Source of the DNA: an uncultured Sulfurovum sp.
Lineage (GTDB): Bacteria; Campylobacterota; Campylobacteria; Campylobacterales; Sulfurovaceae
Assembly: GCA_947311605.1 (NCBI GenBank)
Contig: CAMZLC010000022.1
Location: forward strand, 1-45,818
Direction: 5' to 3'
DNA: 45,818 bases
Each line of letters opens with the position of its first letter. Positions within the stretch are counted from its first letter, which is position 1. The notes beneath the pieces were generated by a model that worked only from the letters and a program-made list of their open reading frames with translations, had not been told where the DNA came from and searched no databases. The translations under genes were made by a program, and so were the position numbers. Shown here in pieces: positions 1 through 6,750 of the stretch.

Positions 1-134
1 ATTCTGCAAAGGCTTAGTGCATGGGTATTTGCAAAGTATCGAAGGTTCACCCATAGGTGAATCGATGATACTTTGTGAATGCCCATGTGCTAATGCTTTG
101 TAGAAGATGGGTGATCTCTAGTGCATAGTTTGGG
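1..134. repeat. Long palindromic MITE-like repeat, copy A (left end cut by window edge)
   Basis: The stretch matches 28594-28727 almost base for base, in the same orientation and with the same length. It folds on itself: the arm around 22-52 (GGGTATTTGCAAAGTATC...GGTTCACC) is nearly complementary to the arm around 57-90 (GGTGAATC...GATACTTTGTGAATGCCC), with CATA as the loop. Outer arms (TGCAAAG..TTAG with CTAATGCTTTG) extend the pairing. The right end is GCATAGTTTGGG at 123-134. No coding potential is visible. The length, terminal inverted repeats and dispersal suggest a non-autonomous transposon (MITE) or REP-like element. The short ORFs crossing it are not genes. Confidence 0.85.
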
Positions 135-151
135 TTTAAGCCCTTTTGGGA

Positions 152-157
152 TAAAAT
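152..157 (+). promoter_or_regulatory. Possible -10 box of the tRNA gene
   Basis: TAAAAT lies 20 bases before the mature tRNA 5' end, a normal distance for a bacterial tRNA promoter. No clear -35 is present; the expected -35 region falls on the AGTTTGGG end of the palindromic repeat, so the repeat may border or supply part of the promoter. Confidence 0.35.
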
Positions 158-177
158 GCCACTCTCACATCTCATGT

Positions 178-254
178 GCACCCTTGGCTCAGCTGGATAG
201 AGCATCGGTTTGCGGTACCGAAGGTCACAGGTTCGAATCCTGTAGGGTGTACCA
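178..254 (+). tRNA. tRNA-Arg, anticodon GCG
   Basis: A full cloverleaf can be drawn: acceptor GCACCCT/AGGGTGT (with a G1-U72 wobble), D stem GCTC/GAGC with the AGCTGGATA loop, anticodon stem TCGGT/ACCGA around the seven-base loop TTGCGGT, T stem ACAGG/CCTGT with loop TTCGAAT, discriminator A and encoded CCA. The loop gives anticodon GCG, which reads CGC/CGU arginine codons. The D loop with A20 is typical of tRNA-Arg. Most bacteria read this box with an ACG (inosine) anticodon, so GCG is unusual. The gene sits 44 bases after the palindromic repeat. Confidence 0.9.
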
Positions 255-457
255 CCTCTCAAACTACATCTATACTGTAGACACAAGATACTCGGAATCA
301 TTCTAAAATATCTTAAGTTTCGCGCAACTCCCACTTTTTATCATGGTTTTAACCAATCCGGTTCTTTTCATATCTATCTATTTTTTACATACCCTCATAA
401 GTCTAGAGGTATTGACTCAGGAATTATCACGCTTCTTCTCTGGGCCAGGGATCTTGT
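255..457. other. Intergenic, AT-rich, nothing recognised
   Basis: Between the tRNA 3' end and the stop codon of the minus-strand NosL-like gene. I see no ORF with a ribosome site, no strong hairpin followed by a T run and no duplicated tRNA end. It presumably holds the 3' ends of the two converging transcripts. Confidence 0.4.
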
Positions 458-1060
458 TTATTCTTCATCTCCAACCCCCTTAAAAATGATTTTTCTCGCC
501 ACTGGGTTCAAAAGAGTCTCTCCTCTCAAGACAAACTTTTTAATATCTTTAAATTCATAGACGCCTTTTTCGTTATTGGAGTACCTTTCAAAATTCTCAT
601 CTCCAAAATCCTCAGCACTGAGGAGCATATCGCTTCTCTGTGCCTCCATATAGGTGCCAAATGCCTCTACTCCATATCCGAGGGGCGTCAGCCCATCTCT
701 GACATACCACGCATCCTCTGCATCTACGTAGCAGGTGCACTCAGAAACAAAGACAAAAATTCCTAGCTCTTTCTCCTTGTATTCTTGTCGATCGAGCCAT
801 CGTATCATACAACCGACATCATTAAAAAAGTAGGTTCTGCCCCCTGGGATCACTACCTGCGCAGAGTGCCTGATGTCTTTGACCATCATATTGCAGTCGC
901 TGCAAAATATCTTTTTGTCTTTTTTGATCTCCTGGACAGGAAGTGGCTCCATTTTTGTATTGCCATTCATATAATATATATATTCTGTTTCACTTTTGTT
1001 TGATATGTAGAGATAGGAAAAGAAGAGTATCAAGACGAGATATGGAAGAAATTTTTTCAT
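458..1060 (-). CDS. NosL-like membrane-anchored copper-binding protein (MccL-like)
   Basis: A 200-residue protein with an uncleaved-looking N-terminal hydrophobic segment (about residues 4-19) and a periplasmic domain carrying the NosL-type CxxCxM motif (C53, C56, M58), followed by an aromatic GG-R-Y-F stretch and another Cys (C84). NosL proteins are copper chaperones for nitrous oxide reductase. MccL, a relative, takes part in sulfite respiration in Wolinella succinogenes, whose MccA has an Fe-Cu site. The ATG overlaps the preceding stop as ATGA, so translation is coupled to the membrane protein upstream. It is the last gene of an eight-gene minus-strand run. Copper delivery is inferred; the family call is fairly sure. 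Confidence 0.72.
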   Translation of the reverse strand: MKKFLPYLVLILFFSYLYISNKSETEYIYYMNGNTKMEPLPVQEIKKDKKIFCSDCNMMVKDIRHSAQVVIPGGRTYFFNDVGCMIRWLDRQEYKEKELGIFVFVSECTCYVDAEDAWYVRDGLTPLGYGVEAFGTYMEAQRSDMLLSAEDFGDENFERYSNNEKGVYEFKDIKKFVLRGETLLNPVARKIIFKGVGDEE

Positions 1061-2010
1061 AAAAAAACCCCATTTCTCAAATAGAATGAAATGACATAAT
1101 AGCTACATATAGCAACAAAAAGTGTCAAAAACAGTGCGTTATACCTCAGAAGTCTTTGGTATTTTTTGCCTATCAGGGAGTAGATAATATGGGGTGAAAT
1201 ACCAAAGTAGGTACCCAAAAAGAGTGTGGACCATATCAGGTAACCGATATAGTGATACTCTTTTTGCAACATACAAAATGGACACTTATGATTTGGCTCC
1301 TCGTAAACATAGGTACCAAAAAAGTATGTGACACAGTAGTATGCCAGCAGCAAGAAGAGAATATTTAAAACAAAACTCAGGCTGGCTTTGTTGAAATAGT
1401 CTACAACCAGTATCGAGACAAAAAGCAGATAGAATATTTTGACAAGATCCACCGTCTCTAGTCCAAACGGCAGATTTTCTACAACAAATACAACACTGCA
1501 GCAAAAGACTGGGGTATTAAGAGGAATGTTTGTAAAATAGAGAAGCTCTAGAGCAAACTCAATGCCAAGCAGTGCAAAAATAACAATAAAAAGATAATAT
1601 TTTTTTCTAAGATAATCAAACTTCTTGGTCTTCAGATCCAGCCTGTTGATCACAACCCAGACTCCAAGCAAAAAGAGTGTAAAAATCTTATATATCAAGA
1701 GGGTATTGCCAAACTTGTTTGCCCCAATGACTCCCGTGGCACACATGGCACCGGGCACCAAGGGAGCCAAATCATCCAAGGATTTTACAAAAAAGACAAA
1801 GAGTATAATTTTGACACCAATAGTAAAGAGGATAATAGTGTTTACCAGGTAATTTTTTTTCTCGAGGGCATACTGAAGGGTGGTAGAGGCATCGAAATTC
1901 CAATATTTTAGGATCTTGGCGACCGCAAACATACTGGTGCCCATGAGTAACAGCAGAACGGTCTCTACAAAAAACATAACTACGATACTGTCAAGCAGAA
2001 AAATACTCAC
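1057..2010 (-). CDS. Polytopic membrane protein with paired cysteines, unknown function
   Basis: A 317-residue, very hydrophobic protein with about eight predicted membrane segments. Cys-containing spots are CATGVIGANKFG around residue 90, FCCS around residue 170 and CPFCMLQ near residue 245; the last is a CxxC motif at a membrane edge that could bind a metal or do thiol chemistry. The start is a GTG overlapping the stop of the ATPase gene (GTGA), so it belongs to the ABC operon. I do not recognise the family with certainty. Position between an ABC ATPase and a NosL-like protein suggests a part in copper or thiol handling, which is inference only. Confidence 0.6.
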   Translation of the reverse strand: MSIFLLDSIVVMFFVETVLLLLMGTSMFAVAKILKYWNFDASTTLQYALEKKNYLVNTIILFTIGVKIILFVFFVKSLDDLAPLVPGAMCATGVIGANKFGNTLLIYKIFTLFLLGVWVVINRLDLKTKKFDYLRKKYYLFIVIFALLGIEFALELLYFTNIPLNTPVFCCSVVFVVENLPFGLETVDLVKIFYLLFVSILVVDYFNKASLSFVLNILFLLLAYYCVTYFFGTYVYEEPNHKCPFCMLQKEYHYIGYLIWSTLFLGTYFGISPHIIYSLIGKKYQRLLRYNALFLTLFVAICSYYVISFYLRNGVFL

Positions 2011-2687
2011 AACACAAGCTCTCCGTCCGTAATATTGATATATTGGCTGACAAATGGCAAATCATCAAACAGACTGTCATGTGTGGCAACTACAACACAT
2101 TTTTTCAATGTTTTAAACTTCTCCAGAACCTCTATAAATTTCAAAGAATTTTCCTTGTCCAGGTTTGCCGTAGGCTCATCAGCAAAGATGATGGACGGAT
2201 TGTTGACCAGGGCTCTGGCGATGGCGCACCTCTGCTTCTCTCCACCACTTAGGTCTGCAATATTTTGTTGAGATTTGTGGGCAATATTTGCCAGTTGCAA
2301 TGCTTTTTCGACCTTTTGGTCTATCTCTTTTTTTTCAAGCGGTTCCAGCACAAGAGGGATCCTGACATTCTCACTGACACTTAGCCCCTCTATCAAGTTA
2401 AAGGACTGAAATATAAATCCTATCTCTTTGTTTCTGAACTTGGAGGCAAAGATATCTGGCAGCTTCGATATGTTTTCCCCATCAATCAATATCGTGCCCC
2501 TGCTTGGTTTGCTGAACGCCGCCATCAGAGAGAGCAGTGTACTTTTGCCGCTTCCGCTCACACCTTTGAGGATGATGATCTCGTCTGCTCCTACAGAGAG
2601 AGTGATGTCTTTTAGTGCTGCAAACTCGCTCTCTTTGCCCTCGTTGTATATCTTGTAGAGATGCTCTATGGCTATTTTTGGTTTCAT
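2007..2687 (-). CDS. ABC transporter ATP-binding protein, LolD/MacB type
   Basis: 226 residues, a complete nucleotide-binding domain: Walker A GVSGSGKST near residue 40, Q-loop region FQSFNL, signature LSGGEKQR near residue 147, Walker B IIFADEPT and the switch His in VATHD. Length and sequence style match the LolD/FtsE/MacB group, which pairs with FtsX-like permeases rather than with importers. ATGA overlap with the permease gene upstream and GTGA overlap with the membrane-protein gene downstream indicate one complex. This differs from NosF, the ATPase of the nos system, although the role next to NosL-like proteins may be comparable. Confidence 0.88.
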   Translation of the reverse strand: MKPKIAIEHLYKIYNEGKESEFAALKDITLSVGADEIIILKGVSGSGKSTLLSLMAAFSKPSRGTILIDGENISKLPDIFASKFRNKEIGFIFQSFNLIEGLSVSENVRIPLVLEPLEKKEIDQKVEKALQLANIAHKSQQNIADLSGGEKQRCAIARALVNNPSIIFADEPTANLDKENSLKFIEVLEKFKTLKKCVVVATHDSLFDDLPFVSQYINITDGELVL

Positions 2688-3784
2688 TTCATTGCCTCAC
2701 TGATATCTTCGATAGCAAGCTTCCAGGATGGGATAAGTATGGATGCCAAATAGGGTATCACAGTAAATATAAATATCAAAAAGAGCATCTTGATATCTAC
2801 CACCGGGGTAAAAGAGATATGGGTCACATGCTCACCCAAAAATATGTTTCTCAGCAGTGGCGCATCAAAGAAAAATACATACAAATAGGAGAGGATAATA
2901 GCCATAAAATAGGCACCAAACACCACTATGCTGTTTTGTATGAATTTAAGCAAAATAATATCACTAATGGAGAAGCCTATGCTTCTGAGTATCGCGATCT
3001 CTTTTCTTCTGCTGCCATACACGGAAGAGATCTGATTTTTCAAAAGTATAAAAAAAGAGACCAAGCTCACGATGTAGAGTATCATAAATATCCCCCCTTT
3101 GTAGTAGTAGAGATGATCATAGTCCGACTCTACCTCATAATCAGGCAACGCAACAAGGTTGGGGTAAAGTTTTGGTATTTTTAGTGCAATATTCTCGATC
3201 TCATCCTCATTTGGAACCTTTAAAACAAAATAGCTGTACGCATCATCATCCATCTCCAGTACTCTTCTGGCATTGTACTCATTGACAAAAATAGTATTGT
3301 TAGAGATGATATTAGACGCTACAACTTTTGCTATATCGAGAGTAATCAATGTATCTTTTACTAAAAAATTGAACTCTTTTTCGTATTTGAACTTTTTGAG
3401 CAGCTCACCTACATCTTCTGACACATATATGCTGCTGTCGTTCAGATCCTCCTCTACAACGACATGAAAATACCTTCTGTCCTGTGCAAAGTTGTAATAT
3501 CCGTCAACTTTTCCGACCACATCATCCACACCATTTATCTCCAGCAGTGCATCCAGGTACGCATCATTTAGCGGCGCATAATGGCCGCCCTTGTTGTTTT
3601 TGACAATGACCTGCCCTTCATTGGCAAGTGCCACTAGCAGATCTCTTTTGATAGAATTTGATATAAACAAAACAGCAGTAACTATAAATATAATAAATGC
3701 GAAGATGAAAAAGCTAAAAAGATAATCTTTCTTCTCTTTGATGAGCAGCCTGACACTAAAGTCAATAAAACTTTTATTTCGCAT
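2684..3784 (-). CDS. FtsX/MacB-type ABC permease
   Basis: About 366 residues with one membrane segment near the N-terminus, a long periplasmic domain (roughly residues 45-235) and three C-terminal membrane segments with the FtsX-type cytoplasmic stretch RRKEIAILRSIGFS. This is the usual four-segment layout of LolC/MacB/FtsX permeases. I chose the ATG at 3784, spaced seven bases from AGGGAG, over an in-frame TTG at 3790. The gene overlaps the end of the double NosL gene and the start of the ATPase. Such transporters usually move lipoproteins or drive periplasmic partners by mechanotransmission; the substrate here is not known. Confidence 0.85.
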   Translation of the reverse strand: MRNKSFIDFSVRLLIKEKKDYLFSFFIFAFIIFIVTAVLFISNSIKRDLLVALANEGQVIVKNNKGGHYAPLNDAYLDALLEINGVDDVVGKVDGYYNFAQDRRYFHVVVEEDLNDSSIYVSEDVGELLKKFKYEKEFNFLVKDTLITLDIAKVVASNIISNNTIFVNEYNARRVLEMDDDAYSYFVLKVPNEDEIENIALKIPKLYPNLVALPDYEVESDYDHLYYYKGGIFMILYIVSLVSFFILLKNQISSVYGSRRKEIAILRSIGFSISDIILLKFIQNSIVVFGAYFMAIILSYLYVFFFDAPLLRNIFLGEHVTHISFTPVVDIKMLFLIFIFTVIPYLASILIPSWKLAIEDISEAMK

Positions 3785-5033
3785 AGACAAACTCCCTGTA
3801 TGCTTTGGATTTGAATGTAAATGATGGCACTATGTAGCCTCTTTTTGATGTCAGCTTCAACAGATTCACATCTCTTTTTTTGTAGTCGTAGCGCATACTC
3901 CAGCAACACATAAAAGAGACAGAGAGGACAACAAAAGCAAAAAGAGCCAGGAGCATCTTCATCAGAGATCCTCCAAATCCTTCATTACATCCTTGTCTTC
4001 TACGACTTGTAAACTTCAATACCTTGATCCCAAAATGATCTTTTCTAAACGCGTTGGCATCAAGCTCGGACTTGAAGGGAATGAGCTCGTTCCCCATGGG
4101 ACCATAGACATTGGATCCCATGACAAAATAAGCCAAATTTGCCTTGATTTTTTTGCCACTAAAATAATCCGTGACAAAGAGCTTGCTGCTGGCTATCTCT
4201 TTCTTTTTGGGGATATAGTACTTGAACATATCCTTGCACCCGTCAAAATAGATTTTTTTCTCTCCGAGCTCTATGGTGGCTGCCCATTTGGGGTACTTGT
4301 GGACAAACATGCCGCATATTGGGCATTTGGCATCATGAGGGACTATTATTTTGTCGTTCTCTTTGAGCACTGTGCCTTTTCTCTCTATGTCCCACAAATA
4401 GCCGGCAATAGCTTGAAGCTTTTTGTCATTTTTGACATTTTTGCACCTGCTTTTCAGGATAGCTTTAAGATCGGCGATAGAGAGATATTTATTGGCTGAG
4501 ATATCTGAACATCTTTTCTTGTAAAGTTTTTTTCCGCTTTTGTAGAGTTTTTTCTCTTTTTTGATCCGGATTATCTTCTTGTCTTTTTTAAAATCTTCAC
4601 CAGCCGTAGCGTATGCCTGTTCAAAATTGACGATCTTCCCACCATATTTTTTCTGAAATGCTTTTGCATCCCCTATATCTTTAAAGGCATATTTGCTGTT
4701 TCTCGTCATCGTGCCCCTTATCTCTCCCCCTATGACATAATAGGCATCCTCTGTTTTTATCAGCTTTAGTGTTTTGGCATCAGAGACCTTGGCACCCCTC
4801 GGCATCACCCCTTTTGTTGCCTCATAGAGACAGTGCAGGGAGCAGTATTGCTGCCCCTTGTAGGTGTGGTTTGTCTTGTAAAACTTTATGAGATTCATCC
4901 CGCAATTAGGGCAGTAATAACGACTCTCTCCTTTTTGCACAAATGTGCCATTCTCCTTCTTGATACTCTGGAACATCTTAGCATCAAGACTGCACAACGA
5001 TACAGCGATCAACAGTATTGACCTCATCAACAT
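3774..5033 (-). CDS. Double NosL-like domain protein with degenerate cytochrome-c-like middle
   Basis: 419 residues with a signal peptide (about 1-18). The first NosL-like motif is CPNCGM (C41, C44, M46) with a following YCSLHC; the second is CPICGM (C237, C240, M242). Between them, residues about 169-215 read like a small cytochrome c domain (LYKKRC at the front, AIAGYLW at the end) but without CXXCH, so no haem could be attached. A membrane segment lies near residue 370, followed by a basic tail. RBS GGAG is spaced well from the ATG. The likely role is periplasmic copper binding and transfer together with the ABC complex whose genes overlap it. Function is inferred from motif and neighbours. 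Confidence 0.7.
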   Translation of the reverse strand: MLMRSILLIAVSLCSLDAKMFQSIKKENGTFVQKGESRYYCPNCGMNLIKFYKTNHTYKGQQYCSLHCLYEATKGVMPRGAKVSDAKTLKLIKTEDAYYVIGGEIRGTMTRNSKYAFKDIGDAKAFQKKYGGKIVNFEQAYATAGEDFKKDKKIIRIKKEKKLYKSGKKLYKKRCSDISANKYLSIADLKAILKSRCKNVKNDKKLQAIAGYLWDIERKGTVLKENDKIIVPHDAKCPICGMFVHKYPKWAATIELGEKKIYFDGCKDMFKYYIPKKKEIASSKLFVTDYFSGKKIKANLAYFVMGSNVYGPMGNELIPFKSELDANAFRKDHFGIKVLKFTSRRRQGCNEGFGGSLMKMLLALFAFVVLSVSFMCCWSMRYDYKKRDVNLLKLTSKRGYIVPSFTFKSKAYREFVYAK

Positions 5034-5045
5034 TTTGAGCTCCTT

Positions 5046-5873
5046 TTATTTTAGTAGTTTTAGGTTTTCGCAACCTACTTTTAGACCGAGTTTACATGTT
5101 TTGTCAAACAACTCTTTGGATTTTTTACTATCTTTTTTTACGCCACTACCCTTGATGTAGAGTATTGCCAGGTTGTTGCATCCTCTGGCATAGTTTCTGT
5201 CACAAGCTATTTTGTATAGTTCGGCTGCTTTCTTGGGGTTCTTTTTGACACCTTGTGCATTTTCATACAGATAGCCCAGGTTACCGCATGCCATAGGTAC
5301 GCCGCCATCACAGCTTTTTTTATAAAATGCAAATGCCTGCTGGTAGCTCTGTGCTGTTCCTTCGCCGTGTTGGTATTTGTACGCTAGGTTACTGCATCCA
5401 ACATTGTCAAAACTGTTGCAGGATTTTTTGAAGTATAAAACAGCCTTTTTTTGATCTTTTGGAATATCTTCCCCTTTGGCATAGAGCATTCCTAGGTTGT
5501 TGCAGGCGGCTCCATGATCAGCACTGCAAGCTTGGTCATAGAGCAGCACGGATTTCTTGACATCTTTTTCGACAATAGTGCCGGCGAGATAGATCAGAGC
5601 CAGATTGTAGCAGGCAGCACTGAAGTTTCCATCGCAAGCCATGCTATAGTATTTAACGGATCTATTGGTGTCTTTCTTGATGCCCTTCGTTCCCATATAC
5701 AACACGCCAAGATTGTAGCAAGCGGATGTTTTGCCATCCCTGCAGGCTTCTTGATAGATGGAGGCAACTTTTTTGTTGTCTCCTTTTTTATGCGCAGCTA
5801 CACTCTCTTTGATATAACCAGCCTGTGCTACTATTGTCACTAAAATCACTATGGCGAAAATTGTTTTCTTCAT
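5046..5873 (-). CDS. Sel1-repeat, cysteine-rich (Hcp-like) secreted protein
   Basis: 275 residues from the ATG at 5873, which has GGAG six bases upstream and gives a clean signal peptide (MKKTIFAIVILVTIVAQAG). The rest is a run of about seven Sel1-like repeats of 36 residues, each with a pair of cysteines (for example ACxxGxxxACxNLGxLY), the pattern of Helicobacter cysteine-rich proteins in which each helix pair is locked by a disulfide. The location is periplasmic. Hcp proteins are usually hypothetical or reported to bind penicillin. Here the gene sits inside a haem and copper maturation operon, so a scaffold or chaperone role is possible but unproven. Confidence 0.82.
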   Translation of the reverse strand: MKKTIFAIVILVTIVAQAGYIKESVAAHKKGDNKKVASIYQEACRDGKTSACYNLGVLYMGTKGIKKDTNRSVKYYSMACDGNFSAACYNLALIYLAGTIVEKDVKKSVLLYDQACSADHGAACNNLGMLYAKGEDIPKDQKKAVLYFKKSCNSFDNVGCSNLAYKYQHGEGTAQSYQQAFAFYKKSCDGGVPMACGNLGYLYENAQGVKKNPKKAAELYKIACDRNYARGCNNLAILYIKGSGVKKDSKKSKELFDKTCKLGLKVGCENLKLLK

Positions 5874-5881
5874 CACTGCTC

Positions 5882-6748
5882 CTAAAAACCAGATTGAATC
5901 ATCATGTATGCTTCCATACATGAGGCGTTGTCACCCATCTCGCAGCTTTTGACAAAAATTTCTTTTGCTTTTCTGTAGCTCTGCTTGACACCTCTGCCCG
6001 TAGAATACATCGATGCCATCTTGTAACAGCCCATTGTATCTCCCTCTTCGCATCTTTTTCTGTAGCCCTTTAGCTCTTGCTTAAACTCCTCTGGTTTAAG
6101 TTCTGCCATCTCCTTGATATAGATATCTACAAGCCTGAAGCACGCCTGCGTATCCTCTCTGTCGCACCCTGTTTTAAACCATTGCTTTGCTTTTGCTAGA
6201 TCTTTTTTTGATTCATAGTAGTGTGCTACTTTATAGCAGCCGAGCAGTGCCCCCTCTCGACATGCTTTTGTGTAGTAGCCCTCCATCTTCTTTTTGTTTT
6301 TTTCAGGATCTATCGTGTATTGATAGAGGCTTCCCAGCTCATAGCACGACAGCGAGAAACCCTCTTCACATGAGCGCGCATAGTATGCTTCCGCCTTTTT
6401 CAAATCCTTTTTTAATGTTAACGATTTGTCGCCCTGCTCATATTTGAGTGCCGATTTGTAGCAGCCCTTGGCATCACCCAGGTCGCATGATTTTTCATAC
6501 AGTTCAAAAGCTTTTTTGAAATCCTGCTCTACCGTTTGATTGTTTTCGTACATAAAGCCCAGTCTGGCGCAAGCCCTGGAGCTATTTTGGTCGCAGGCCT
6601 TCTGGTATAGCCCCAAGGACTGCTTGAATTGTTTATCCTTATACAGCTTGGCAGCATCCTCCAGTATGTCACCCATCGCTATGCTTGTCATGCATATCAT
6701 AAGTATGAGCAGCACCCTTGCATTCATTGCTTTTGTTGTTTTTGTCAC
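5882..6748 (-). CDS. Sel1-repeat, cysteine-rich (Hcp-like) secreted protein
   Basis: 288 residues from a GTG at 6748 with AAGGA at the proper distance; an ATG seven codons later is an alternative. A signal peptide is followed by Sel1-like repeats with paired cysteines about 36 residues apart, as in the neighbouring gene at 5046-5873, from which it has diverged considerably. One repeat region (about residues 195-220) is less regular. It starts two bases after the stop of the haem lyase gene, so the two are co-translated. The pair probably arose by tandem duplication. Confidence 0.8.
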   Translation of the reverse strand: MTKTTKAMNARVLLILMICMTSIAMGDILEDAAKLYKDKQFKQSLGLYQKACDQNSSRACARLGFMYENNQTVEQDFKKAFELYEKSCDLGDAKGCYKSALKYEQGDKSLTLKKDLKKAEAYYARSCEEGFSLSCYELGSLYQYTIDPEKNKKKMEGYYTKACREGALLGCYKVAHYYESKKDLAKAKQWFKTGCDREDTQACFRLVDIYIKEMAELKPEEFKQELKGYRKRCEEGDTMGCYKMASMYSTGRGVKQSYRKAKEIFVKSCEMGDNASCMEAYMMIQSGF

Positions 6749-6750
6749 GC

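Noticed and set aside
1..134. Integron attC site or CRISPR repeat
   Set aside because: There are no paired core sites with RYYYAAC/GTTRRRY at the ends, no integrase, no regular spacers; copies are dispersed, not arrayed.
47..334. 95-codon minus-strand and 61-codon plus-strand frames over the tRNA
   Set aside because: They read through the tRNA and the palindromic repeat; spurious tRNA-derived ORFs.
458..5033. A nitrous oxide reductase (nos) operon because of NosL-like proteins and an ABC system
   Set aside because: No NosZ, NosD or NosY; the ATPase and permease are LolD/FtsX-like, and the neighbours are mcc genes.
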